This document shows positions 18,291 through 26,643 of a stretch of 64,000 nt of DNA, in pieces. The notes beneath the pieces are model-generated. The model had not been told where the DNA came from, searched no databases, and saw nothing but the letters and a program-made list of their open reading frames with translations. Made by a program: the position numbers and the translations under genes. Numbering within the stretch: position 1 is the first letter of the stretch; each line of letters opens with the position of its first letter. Source of the DNA: Polaromonas sp. YR568 (GTDB taxonomy: Bacteria; Pseudomonadota; Gammaproteobacteria; Burkholderiales; Burkholderiaceae_C); the NCBI RefSeq assembly GCF_900116715.1, contig NZ_FPBM01000009.1, positions 62,001-126,000 on the forward strand. The letters run 5' to 3'.

Positions 18291-18319
18291 GCCTCCTTAT
18301 TGCGGCGCGGCCAGAGACG

Positions 18320-18346
18320 AAAAAGCCCTCGCGCGGAGGGCTTTTT
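18320..18346 (+). terminator. Rho-independent terminator, probably bidirectional
   Basis: The hairpin AAAAAGCCCTC-GCGCG-GAGGGCTTTTT has an 11-bp perfect stem and a T-run on either strand. It ends the DUF2827 cassette on + and the transglutaminase-like gene on -. Confidence 0.9.
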
Positions 18347-18367
18347 AATCCAGTCAAAAGGCAAGAC

Positions 18368-19489
18368 TCAACCCGTGATTTCCTTCGCCGTGATCTGGTA
18401 CTTGAAGTCGTCCGGCGCATAAGAATCAAAGCGCCCTGCTGCGTTTTCGCCCACGGGGTACATGAAAAAACCCAGCTTCTCGCCGGCGGACTTTGGCAGT
18501 GCTACGTCATGCGCCGTGTTGTAGGCCATCCAGTTGCCTTCCCAGCCGCCAAAGAGCGCCTTGTTCACGGGCTCCACCACCGGATTGCTGGTGGTCTTGA
18601 TCCAGTCGGCTGTTTCCAGGCGCATGACCTTGGCCACATCGGCCGGATCCATGGCCACCCAGCCGTGACCCTTGAGATAAACCTCGGAGCGGCAATGCTG
18701 CGCGCCTTTGAGGCTGGCCGGGTTGCCCGACAGCTCTTTGTAGCCAAAGGCGGAAGGCACCAGGCGAATGCCGTAGACATCGCGCGCCGGCAGCCCCACC
18801 GAGCGGCACAGGCCGACAAACAGTGCATTCAGGTCGGCGCATTTACCGCCCAGGTTACCCGTCTCCAACATGGTTTTGATGTCGCCCTCGCCGCAGCCGC
18901 GCACCTTGGGCTCGCGGTAGGTATTGGCAACAATCCAGTCGTAGATTTTTTGCGCTTTTTCGACATCGGTCTTCGCGCCCTGGGTGGCGGCCAGCGCGGT
19001 CTTGCGCACAATGCCATCGGTCGGGATCAGCACGGTGGGGCGGGTGAAGTAGCGCAGCGTGTCGGCGCTTTCGGCGGCGGCGGTTTTCTGCGACCAGTCA
19101 ATGGCCCGGCCTTGCGTCTGCACGCGGCTGGTCAACTCCACATAGGGCTGGGCCTCCCCGGCCGCAAACTCGGCGTAGAGCATCTTCGCGCCATCGCGGC
19201 CGTCCTGCGTCAACAGCGTGCTGCCGTTGCTCGAAAAACTGTTTCCCAGCGAATGCTGGTAGTCGCTGTTGACCGAAGGAATCGGCAGCCAGACCTTGGT
19301 GACACCTTGCGGCTTGACGATGTCAACGCGCGTGGTCACGTCAAAAGTGCGCCAGGCGCCGCTTTGAGGGGCGAAGTGGCGGCGGGTGGGCGCTGCGGCA
19401 GGGGCTTGGGCGAAGGTGACGGCGGGCAATGCCGCAGCCACGGCAGCTGCCGCGGTTTTCTTCAGGAAGGCTCGGCGTACGGTGGTCAT
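18368..19489 (-). CDS. Tat-exported transglutaminase-like (papain-fold) protein
   Basis: 373 residues from the ATG at 19489, preceded by GGAGA at good spacing; a start 25 codons earlier would bury the signal peptide. The N-terminus TTVRRAFLKKTAAAA is a twin-arginine signal. The C-terminal half is a transglutaminase-like core: Cys in GGKCADLNALF (about residue 217), His in HCRSEVYLKGHGWVAMDPAD and the following Asp form the expected Cys-His-Asp triad. The family acts as periplasmic proteases or peptide-bond enzymes; the substrate is unknown. It converges with the DUF2827 cassette and shares its terminator. Confidence 0.85.
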   Translation of the reverse strand: MTTVRRAFLKKTAAAAVAAALPAVTFAQAPAAAPTRRHFAPQSGAWRTFDVTTRVDIVKPQGVTKVWLPIPSVNSDYQHSLGNSFSSNGSTLLTQDGRDGAKMLYAEFAAGEAQPYVELTSRVQTQGRAIDWSQKTAAAESADTLRYFTRPTVLIPTDGIVRKTALAATQGAKTDVEKAQKIYDWIVANTYREPKVRGCGEGDIKTMLETGNLGGKCADLNALFVGLCRSVGLPARDVYGIRLVPSAFGYKELSGNPASLKGAQHCRSEVYLKGHGWVAMDPADVAKVMRLETADWIKTTSNPVVEPVNKALFGGWEGNWMAYNTAHDVALPKSAGEKLGFFMYPVGENAAGRFDSYAPDDFKYQITAKEITG

Positions 19490-19582
19490 GAAAAGATCTC
19501 CGGATGGGGTGAGGGCGACGTGCACCGCAGCAGGTAAAGATGCCGCAGGATGTCTGGGCCGCAATTATCGCCCCTGCCCCCT

Positions 19583-20146
19583 TCAAGGCTTGAGCAGCGC
19601 GGCAATCAGCTTTTCGGCCTCAGGGCTGGTCCAGTCAACCTCGCCCATGACCCGCTGTCGCGGCCGGCCGGAATGGTCGATCATCAACGTCGTCGGAAAG
19701 ACCTTCACACCCCATTCCCGCGCTACCTTGCCGTCCAGATCCAGCAGCACGGGCAAGGTCACCCCGGTTGTTTTGGCGAATTGCAGGGCACGCGCCACCG
19801 GTTCTTTGAAGTTAATCGCCAGCACCAAAAGTTTGTCGGCGCCATAGAAATCGGCCACCTGCTGGAGTGTGGGCATCTCGGCCCGGCAAGGTTCACACCA
19901 GCTGGCCCAGAAATTGAGCATCACCGCCCGGCCGCGCAAGTCGGATGGGCGCCAGGTCTTGCCATGGGTGTCGACCAGCGAAAAAGCGGACACCGGGCCT
20001 GCCCAGGGCGACACCTCGTAAGCGGGGCCCGTCAAGCCCTGTGCGGCGGCCGTCGCCGCAGCCGCCGCTACAGCGCAGGCCGCCGGGTACTGCAGCAACA
20101 GGCGGCGTGACAGGCACCGTGGGTGCGGCAGCGATGGTTTTTTCAT
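19583..20146 (-). CDS. TlpA-family thiol:disulfide oxidoreductase (thioredoxin-like, exported)
   Basis: 187 residues. A basic then hydrophobic N-terminus (LSRRLLLQYPAACAVAAAA) is a signal sequence. The thioredoxin-fold domain carries the redox motif WCEPC (C84, C87) in LNFWASWCEPCRAEMP and the cis-Pro segment VFPTTLMID, as in AhpC/TSA/TlpA/ResA proteins that reduce periplasmic disulfides, for instance in cytochrome c maturation. It lies 93 bp upstream of the transglutaminase-like gene on the same strand, so the two may be cotranscribed. Partner unknown. Confidence 0.88.
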   Translation of the reverse strand: MKKPSLPHPRCLSRRLLLQYPAACAVAAAAATAAAQGLTGPAYEVSPWAGPVSAFSLVDTHGKTWRPSDLRGRAVMLNFWASWCEPCRAEMPTLQQVADFYGADKLLVLAINFKEPVARALQFAKTTGVTLPVLLDLDGKVAREWGVKVFPTTLMIDHSGRPRQRVMGEVDWTSPEAEKLIAALLKP

Positions 20147-20343
20147 GGAAATGTAAGGAAGAGCAGCAGCCGCAGACTAACAGACGGGTGCGTTGAGGAG
20201 GCAAAAAGCCCCCTGCGGACAGATTTGGTCCTATATAAGCCCGGCCGGTCTTGCCCATCGGCGGTTTGAGCGGCACAGTCCTACACATCCGGTTTGCAAA
20301 CTGCTTTTAAATCTTTCAATAACACTTAAATGGCTGATCTACC

Positions 20344-21378
20344 GTGAACTTGCCCCTCAAATTCCCCGGCCTCGCCGAAGCCCTGGCGACGGCATCCCCC
20401 CAATTCATCAACCTTTACGACGACACCCTGCCGAGCTCCTCTGGCTCAGCGGGCGGCGCAGCGGACGAAATCGCCGAAGGCCTGCTCGCCGAGGCGGCGA
20501 CCGTGAGCCCGAAGTTCTTTTACAACGAGCTCGGCTCCAAACTGTTTGAAGCCATCACCGGCCTGGACGAGTACTACCCCACCCGCACTGAAGCCGGCAT
20601 CTTCGAAGCCTCACATGCGCACTTCACGCGCGCGCTGGCGAGCGCCGGCATCACCCAACCCTGCCTGATCGACCTGGGCGCGGGCAACTGCGCCAAGGCC
20701 ATGTCGCTGATTCCCCATCTGCAGCCGCGCCAGTACGTGCCCATCGATATCTCCGTCGACTTTTTGCGGGACGCGGCCGAGCAGGTGCAAAACAGCTTTC
20801 CGGCGCTCGACATCGTCGGCCTGGGCATGGATTTCTCGGCCGGGCTGGTACTGCCGGACCAAGTGCAGACCCATGACCGCGTGTTTTTCTACCCGGGCTC
20901 CAGCCTGGGCAACTTTCACCCCGGCCAGGCTTTGGAGTTTCTGCAACACATCGCCGACCCGGCGCAGGGCAAGGCGCGCGGCCTGCTGCTGGGCATCGAC
21001 CTGGTCAAGAGCACGGAATTGCTGGAAGCCGCCTACGACGACGCGCTGGGCGTGACGGGCGCTTTCAACAAAAACCTGCTGCTCAACGTCAATGAACTGC
21101 TGGAATCGGACTTTGACGTGCGGCAGTGGCGCCATGTGGCCTTGTTCAATGCCGCGCAGTCGCGCATCGAAATGCACCTGGAGGCCGAGTGCGACCTCAC
21201 GGTGCGCTGGCCTGGCCACGAGCGGCGCTTTGCCGCCGGGGAACGCATCCATACCGAGTGCTCTTATAAATACACGGTAGAAAGCATGACGGCACTGCTA
21301 CAACAAGCCGGCTTCAGCCAGGTTGAATACTGGACCGACCCCAAAAGCTGGTTTGCGGTGTTCTGGGCCACCGTTTAA
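20344..21378 (+). CDS. egtD: EgtD-like L-histidine N-alpha-methyltransferase
   Basis: 344 residues from a GTG start. EgtD trimethylates histidine to hercynine with three SAM, the first step of ergothioneine synthesis. Family marks seen: KFFYNELGSKLFEAIT, YYPTRTE (77-83), the SAM loop LGAGNCAK (111-118), PIDIS and FYPGSSLGNF. No SD sequence is evident; a five-codon ORF (ATG at 20330) ends in TGA overlapping the GTG, so translation may be coupled. The usual partner egtB is not beside it. Alternative: another SAM-dependent methyltransferase of the DUF2260 type with a different substrate. Confidence 0.85.
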   Translation: MNLPLKFPGLAEALATASPQFINLYDDTLPSSSGSAGGAADEIAEGLLAEAATVSPKFFYNELGSKLFEAITGLDEYYPTRTEAGIFEASHAHFTRALASAGITQPCLIDLGAGNCAKAMSLIPHLQPRQYVPIDISVDFLRDAAEQVQNSFPALDIVGLGMDFSAGLVLPDQVQTHDRVFFYPGSSLGNFHPGQALEFLQHIADPAQGKARGLLLGIDLVKSTELLEAAYDDALGVTGAFNKNLLLNVNELLESDFDVRQWRHVALFNAAQSRIEMHLEAECDLTVRWPGHERRFAAGERIHTECSYKYTVESMTALLQQAGFSQVEYWTDPKSWFAVFWATV

Positions 21379-21383
21379 ACGCG

Positions 21384-21423
21384 GCCAAAGAAAAAGGCCA
21401 ATTTCCCACGAGAAATTGGCCTT
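21384..21423 (-). terminator. Terminator hairpin for alaS
   Basis: A 12-bp perfect stem pairs AAGGCCAATTTC (21394-21405) with GAAATTGGCCTT (21412-21423) around a 6-nt loop. Read on the minus strand it is followed by TTTCTTTGG, giving a T-rich tail after alaS. It may also slow + transcription from egtD. Confidence 0.75.
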
Positions 21424-21513
21424 CAGACGTCTTTAGCCCTCTTCAGCCCTTTAAGCACGGGCGCAAGCAGCTACCAAATCAATAGCAGCCGGATTGACGG
21501 CCCGGCTGCTTGA

Positions 21514-24162
21514 TCAGGCGCGCTCGGTCACCCAGGCTTGCACAGACTTCAGCGCATCGCCCAGTTTGGATGCATCGGTGCCGCCCGCCATGGCCATGTC
21601 GGCCTTGCCGCCGCCCTTGCCGCCCACCTGCTGGGCCACAAAGTTCACCAGCTCGCCAGCCTTGACCTTGCCCACGCTGTCGGCAGTCACACCGGCGGCG
21701 ATCTGCACCTTGTCGCCGTCGACAGCCGCCAGCACGATGACCGCCGTCTTGAGCTTGTCTTTGAGCTTGTCCATGGTGTCGCGCAGCGTCTTGGCGTCAG
21801 CGCCTTCAAGTTTGGCGGCCAGCACTTTCAGGCCCTTCACGTCCACGGCCTGAGTCAGCAGCTCATCGCCTTGCGATGAGGCCAGCTTGCCCTTGAGCGC
21901 GGCGATTTCCTTTTCAAGCGACTTGACCTGATCCAGCACCTGGCCGATACGGCCCTGCAACTCCGAAGGGCTGGCCTTGAGCGAGCCGGCCGCCGACTGC
22001 ACGGTGGATTCAAGTGACTGCAGGTAGGCCAGCGCGTTCTCGCCGGTCACGGCTTCCACGCGCCGCACGCCGGCTGCCACACCGCCTTCGGCCACGATCT
22101 TGAACAGGCCGATATCGCCGGTGCGCTTGACGTGAACGCCACCGCAGAGTTCCTTGCTGGAGCCAATCGTCAGCACGCGCACGGTCTCACCGTACTTCTC
22201 GCCGAAGAGCATCATCGCGCCGGACTTTTGCGCGTCTTCCATGGCCATCACGCTGGCGTCGGTCGCCACGTTGGAGAGAATTTCAGCGTTCACGCGCGCC
22301 TCGATATCACGGATCTGCGCATCGGTGACCGGCGCGTTGTGCGCGAAGTCAAAACGGGTGCGCTCGGCGTTCACCAGGCTGCCCTTTTGCTGCACATGGT
22401 CGCCCAGTACTTCGCGCAGCGCCTTGTGCATCAAGTGTGTGGCGCTGTGGTTGCGCACGGTGGCGGCGCGCAAGGCCGTGTTGACCTGCGCCGTCACCGT
22501 ATCGCCGACTTTCAGCGTGCCGGCTTCCTGTGTGCCGTGATGGCCGAACACATCAGCCTTGATCTTGAGCGTGTCATCCACGGTGAAGGTCGCGCCGCCC
22601 GCCGTCAACCGGCCCTGGTCGCCGACCTGGCCGCCGCTTTCGGCATAAAAAGGCGTGGTGTCCAGCACAACGACGCCGCTCTGCCCGGCGTTCAGCGCCT
22701 GCACGGCCACGCCGTCGGCGTAGAGGGCCAGCACTTTGGCGGGCTCTTCCAGCAACTCGTAGCCGGTAAAGGTATTGCCGCTGCCGATGTACTCCAGCGC
22801 CTTGTCCATCTTGAACTTGCCGGCTGCGCGCGCCTGGTTCTTTTGTTTGTCCATGGCGGCCTTGAAGCCGTCTTCATCGACTTCCACGCCGCGCTCACGG
22901 CAAACGTCGGCCGACAAGTCCAGCGGAAAGCCGTAGGTGTCGTGCAGCTTGAAGGCTACGTCGCCGGGCAACACCTTGGCGCCGCCGGCCAGGGCCGTGT
23001 CCAGAATCGTCATGCCGATTTCCAGCGTTTCAAAGAAGCGCTCTTCTTCGGCCTTGAGCACCGCGGTGATGCGGGCTTCGTCGGTTTTCAGCTTGGGATA
23101 GGCGTCGCCCATCAGCTTGACCAGGTCGGCCACCAGCTTGTGGAAGAAAGGCGTTTTTTTGCCCAGCTTGTAGCCATGGCGGATGGCGCGGCGGATGATG
23201 CGGCGCTGCACATAGCCCCTGCCTTCGTTGGACGGGTTGACGCCGTCGCTCACCAAAAACGCGGTGGCGCGGATGTGGTCGGCGATCACGCGCAGCGACT
23301 TGTTGTCCAGGTCCTTCTCGCCGGTCTCGCGTGCAGCGGCCTTGATCAGCGCCGCGAAGATGTCGATTTCGTAGTTGCTGTGCACATGCTGCAGGATGGC
23401 GGCCAGGCGCTCCAGGCCCATGCCAGTGTCCACGCAAGGCGCGGGCAGCTTGGTGACACTGCCGTCGGCGGCCATGTCGAACTGCATGAACACGTTGTTC
23501 CAGATTTCAATGAAGCGGTCGCCATCTTCGTCGGGGCTGCCGGGCGGGCCGCCGGGGATGTGGTCGCCGTGGTCGTAGAAGATTTCGCTGCAGGGGCCAC
23601 AGGGGCCGGTGTCGGCCATCATCCAGAAGTTGTCGGACTTGTAGCGCCCGCCCTTGTTGTCGCCGATGCGGATCACGCGCTCGGGCGGCAGGCCAATCTC
23701 TTTGGTCCAGATGTCGAAGGCTTCGTCGTCTTCGGCGTACACCGTGGCCAGCAAGCGCTCGGGCGGCAGCTTGTAGACCTCGGTCAGCAGCTCCCAGGCC
23801 CACTTGAGCGACTCGCGCTTGAAGTAGTCGCCAAAGCTCCAGTTGCCCAGCATCTCAAAGAAGGTGTGGTGGCGCGCGGTATAGCCCACGTTTTCCAGGT
23901 CGTTGTGCTTGCCGCCGGCACGCAGGCAGGCCTGCACCGAGGCCGCGCGCACATAGGGGCGCTTGTCGGTGCCGAGGAACACGTCCTTGAACTGCACCAT
24001 GCCCGAGTTGGTGAACATCAGTGTCGGGTCATTGCCGGGCACCAGAGAGCTGGACGGCACCACGGTGTGGCCCTTGGACGCAAAGAAATCGAGAAACGTC
24101 TTGCGGATTTCAGAGACGGTGATGACAGGCGCGGTGTTGGACGTGGGGGTGGATGTGCTCAT
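21514..24162 (-). CDS. alaS: Alanyl-tRNA synthetase
   Basis: 882 residues from the ATG at 24162; a TTG 30 bp upstream (24192) would add ten non-conserved residues. Full-length for the family. Class II catalytic core at the N-terminus ([38 protein letters not shown]), followed by the editing domain with the zinc motif HSATH and [13 protein letters not shown], and the C-terminal C-Ala region ending in a Gly-rich segment. It charges tRNA-Ala in the cytoplasm and clears mischarged Ser/Gly. Single gene with its own terminator; a TATAAT lies on this strand at 24250-24255. Confidence 0.98.
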   Translation of the reverse strand: MSTSTPTSNTAPVITVSEIRKTFLDFFASKGHTVVPSSSLVPGNDPTLMFTNSGMVQFKDVFLGTDKRPYVRAASVQACLRAGGKHNDLENVGYTARHHTFFEMLGNWSFGDYFKRESLKWAWELLTEVYKLPPERLLATVYAEDDEAFDIWTKEIGLPPERVIRIGDNKGGRYKSDNFWMMADTGPCGPCSEIFYDHGDHIPGGPPGSPDEDGDRFIEIWNNVFMQFDMAADGSVTKLPAPCVDTGMGLERLAAILQHVHSNYEIDIFAALIKAAARETGEKDLDNKSLRVIADHIRATAFLVSDGVNPSNEGRGYVQRRIIRRAIRHGYKLGKKTPFFHKLVADLVKLMGDAYPKLKTDEARITAVLKAEEERFFETLEIGMTILDTALAGGAKVLPGDVAFKLHDTYGFPLDLSADVCRERGVEVDEDGFKAAMDKQKNQARAAGKFKMDKALEYIGSGNTFTGYELLEEPAKVLALYADGVAVQALNAGQSGVVVLDTTPFYAESGGQVGDQGRLTAGGATFTVDDTLKIKADVFGHHGTQEAGTLKVGDTVTAQVNTALRAATVRNHSATHLMHKALREVLGDHVQQKGSLVNAERTRFDFAHNAPVTDAQIRDIEARVNAEILSNVATDASVMAMEDAQKSGAMMLFGEKYGETVRVLTIGSSKELCGGVHVKRTGDIGLFKIVAEGGVAAGVRRVEAVTGENALAYLQSLESTVQSAAGSLKASPSELQGRIGQVLDQVKSLEKEIAALKGKLASSQGDELLTQAVDVKGLKVLAAKLEGADAKTLRDTMDKLKDKLKTAVIVLAAVDGDKVQIAAGVTADSVGKVKAGELVNFVAQQVGGKGGGKADMAMAGGTDASKLGDALKSVQAWVTERA

Positions 24163-24229
24163 GTTCTGCCAGTTGGGGCCGCCTGCAGCCAAAACAACGC
24201 GTTCCGGCTGCGGCGAAATGCCTAAATGC

Positions 24230-24257
24230 TTGATTTACTTAAACATTTGATTATAAG
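24230..24257 (+). promoter_or_regulatory. Candidate divergent promoters for gabD (+) and alaS (-)
   Basis: On + the sequence reads TTGATT (24230-24235), 16 bases, TATAAG (24252-24257). On the minus strand a perfect TATAAT occupies 24255-24250, without a clear -35. The sites overlap in the 261-bp gap between alaS and gabD, which otherwise shows nothing further. Confidence 0.45.
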
Positions 24258-24423
24258 TTTGGCGGCTGGGGGGCGAATCCGGCCAATCAAGCTTTCCCGG
24301 CGGCGACAGCGGGGATAACGCCAACACGCTATGCTTAAAAGCTGCCCCAAACGGACCCAAAACGGCCCCAAAACAGCCTTTAGCCGCCCAACGCCCCCGC
24401 AGCGCACCAGAAAGAGACACGCC

Positions 24424-25902
24424 ATGGACATGAAGACCTCCCCCATCTCCCTTCTCAAAGACCCCAGCCTGTTCAAGACCGACGCCCTGATCAACGGCCA
24501 GTGGGTCGCAGGCAAAGCCCGGTTTGACGTGAATGACCCTTCCAATGGCCGCAAACTGGCTGATGTGGCCAATCTGGGCCCCCAGGACGCCGAAGCCGCG
24601 ATTGCCGCCGCCAACGCCGCCTGGCCCGCCTGGCGCAACAAAACCGGCAAGGAGCGCCACGCCATCCTGATCAAGTGGTACCAGCTGCTGATGGCCAACC
24701 AGGAGGACCTGGGCCGCATCATGACCGCCGAGCAAGGCAAGCCCTTTGCTGAAGCCAAGGGCGAGATCGCCTACGGCGCCAGCTTTGTTGAATGGTTTGC
24801 CGAGGAAGCCAAGCGCGTCAACGGCGAGACCCTGCCTCAGTTCGACAACAACCGCCGCCTGATGGTCATCAAGCAGCCCATAGGCGTGTGCGCGGCCATC
24901 ACGCCGTGGAACTTCCCGCTGGCCATGATCACCCGCAAGGTCGCTCCGGCCCTGGCCGCCGGCTGCCCGGTGGTCATCAAGCCGGCCGAGTTGACCCCGC
25001 TGACGGCCCTGGCCGCGGCCGAGCTGGCCGTGCGTGCCGGCATCCCGGCGGGTGTGCTCAATGTGCTGACGGCCGACAGCGACAACTCGATTGCCGTGGG
25101 CAAGGTGTTCTGCGCCAGCGATACGGTGCGCCACATCAGCTTCACCGGCTCTACCGAGGTCGGCCGCATCCTGATGGCGCAAAGCGCGCCTTCGGTGAAA
25201 AAGCTGGCGCTGGAGCTGGGCGGCAACGCCCCCTTCATCGTGTTTGACGATGCCGACGTGGACTCGGCCGTGGAAGGCGCGATGGCCAGCAAATACCGCA
25301 ACGCCGGCCAGACCTGTGTCTGCGCCAACCGCATTTATGTGCAGGATGGTGTGTACGACCAGTTCGTCGAAAAATTCGCCGCCAAGGTCAAGCTGCTGAA
25401 GGTAGGCAACGGCTTCGAAGACGGCGTGGCCCAGGGCCCGCTGATCGAAGACGCCGCTGTCGAGAAAGTGCAGCGCCACGTGGCCGATGCCGTGGCCAAG
25501 GGGGGCAAGCTGCTGGTGGGCGGCCACAAGCTGGAAGGCCAGTTCTTCGAACCCACCGTGATCTCGGAAGCCACGGCCGACATGCTCTGCGCCAAGGAAG
25601 AAACCTTCGGCCCCTTCGCGCCGGTGTTCCGCTTCCAGAAAGACCAGGAAGCCATCGACGCGGCCAACAACACCGAGTTTGGCCTGGCCAGCTATTTCTA
25701 CAGCCGCGACATCGGCCGCATCTACCGCGTGGCCGAGGCGCTGGAGTACGGCATGGTCGGCATCAATGTGGGCGTGATCGCCACCGAACACGTGCCCTTC
25801 GGCGGCGTCAAGCAGTCGGGCCTGGGCCGTGAGGGCTCCAGCCACGGCATGGAGGAATACCTCGAGATGAAATACCTGTGCCTTGGGGACATCCAGCGTT
25901 AA
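24424..25902 (+). CDS. gabD: NAD(P)-dependent succinate-semialdehyde dehydrogenase
   Basis: 492 residues from the ATG at 24424 with AGAAAGAGAC upstream. ALDH superfamily: PWNFPLAMITRKVAPALAAGC, cofactor loop FTGSTEVGR, Glu in LELGGNAPF (264), catalytic Cys in GQTCVCANR (298) with the second Cys two residues later that is typical of GabD, and a C-terminal PFGGVKQSGLGREGS. It oxidises succinate semialdehyde to succinate, linking 4-aminobutyrate and related routes to the TCA cycle. The extended reading frame upstream is Pro/Lys-rich and not conserved. The response-regulator gene follows 39 bp later and may be partly cotranscribed. Confidence 0.93.
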   Translation: MDMKTSPISLLKDPSLFKTDALINGQWVAGKARFDVNDPSNGRKLADVANLGPQDAEAAIAAANAAWPAWRNKTGKERHAILIKWYQLLMANQEDLGRIMTAEQGKPFAEAKGEIAYGASFVEWFAEEAKRVNGETLPQFDNNRRLMVIKQPIGVCAAITPWNFPLAMITRKVAPALAAGCPVVIKPAELTPLTALAAAELAVRAGIPAGVLNVLTADSDNSIAVGKVFCASDTVRHISFTGSTEVGRILMAQSAPSVKKLALELGGNAPFIVFDDADVDSAVEGAMASKYRNAGQTCVCANRIYVQDGVYDQFVEKFAAKVKLLKVGNGFEDGVAQGPLIEDAAVEKVQRHVADAVAKGGKLLVGGHKLEGQFFEPTVISEATADMLCAKEETFGPFAPVFRFQKDQEAIDAANNTEFGLASYFYSRDIGRIYRVAEALEYGMVGINVGVIATEHVPFGGVKQSGLGREGSSHGMEEYLEMKYLCLGDIQR

Positions 25903-25941
25903 GCTGTCACACCCATAACGAACCCGTCACCACGAACCCAC

Positions 25942-26643
25942 ATGCGCCTGCTGCTTGTAGAAGACGAAGCCGAAATGGCTTCATGGCTGGTGCGCGCTTT
26001 CAAGCAAAGCGGCTTTGTACCCGACCACGCACCGGATGCCGGCACGGCCGAGTCGCTGCTCGCAGGCAACGACTATGACGCGATCGTGCTTGACCTGCGG
26101 CTGCCCGACAAACACGGGCTCAACCTGCTGGCCGACATTCGCAAGGCCGGCAACCGCACGCCCGTGCTGGTGCTGACCGCGCAGGGCTCATTGCAAGACC
26201 GGGTCAAGGGCCTGAACGTCGGGGCCGACGACTTTCTGACCAAGCCCTTTGCGATTGAAGAGCTCGAGGCCCGCCTGGCCGCACTGGTGCGGCGCAGCCG
26301 AGGGCGTTCGCATGCGCCGCTGCAGTGCGGCTCGCTCTCATGCGCGCATGACAGCCGTGCCTTCACGCTGGCCGGCAGCTTGCTGCAGCTCACCCCGCGC
26401 GAGGGCGCGGCCTTGTCGGTGCTGCTGGCGCGCAGCGGCTCGCCGGTCGAGAAATCGCAACTCTCTGCCAAAGTCTTTCCGGCCGACAGCAATGCCGGCC
26501 CCGACGCCATCGAACTGGTGCTGCACCGGCTGCGCCGCAAGCTCGATGGCGGCGACGTGCGCATCGTCACCGTGCGCGGCCTCGGCTACATGCTGGAAAG
26601 CATCACGCCGGAAAGCCCCGTGCATGAAGATACTGCGGACTGA
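25942..26643 (+). CDS. OmpR-family response regulator, TctD-like
   Basis: 233 residues. The receiver domain has the acidic pair VEDEAE, phospho-acceptor D51 (IVLDLRLPD) and K101 (LTKPF); the C-terminal winged helix ends LHRLRRKLDGG...TVRGLGYML. It overlaps the histidine kinase gene by 20 bp, and tctB/tctA follow. TctD-TctE pairs activate tripartite tricarboxylate transporters in response to citrate-like acids, so this pair probably controls the downstream tctBA. Confidence 0.9.
   Translation: MRLLLVEDEAEMASWLVRAFKQSGFVPDHAPDAGTAESLLAGNDYDAIVLDLRLPDKHGLNLLADIRKAGNRTPVLVLTAQGSLQDRVKGLNVGADDFLTKPFAIEELEARLAALVRRSRGRSHAPLQCGSLSCAHDSRAFTLAGSLLQLTPREGAALSVLLARSGSPVEKSQLSAKVFPADSNAGPDAIELVLHRLRRKLDGGDVRIVTVRGLGYMLESITPESPVHEDTAD

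Noticed and set aside
22132..24225. 697-codon + frame opposite alaS
   Set aside because: It is the antisense shadow of a full-length, well-conserved alanyl-tRNA synthetase in high-GC DNA; no motifs are recognisable in it.
24235..25845. 536-codon minus frame opposite gabD
   Set aside because: Shadow of a complete aldehyde dehydrogenase; composition is His/Gln/Val-rich without domains.
26249..26623. 125-codon N-terminal extension of the histidine kinase
   Set aside because: It lies wholly over the response regulator gene in another frame and is Arg/Ser-rich; the ATG at 26624 directly precedes the first membrane helix.
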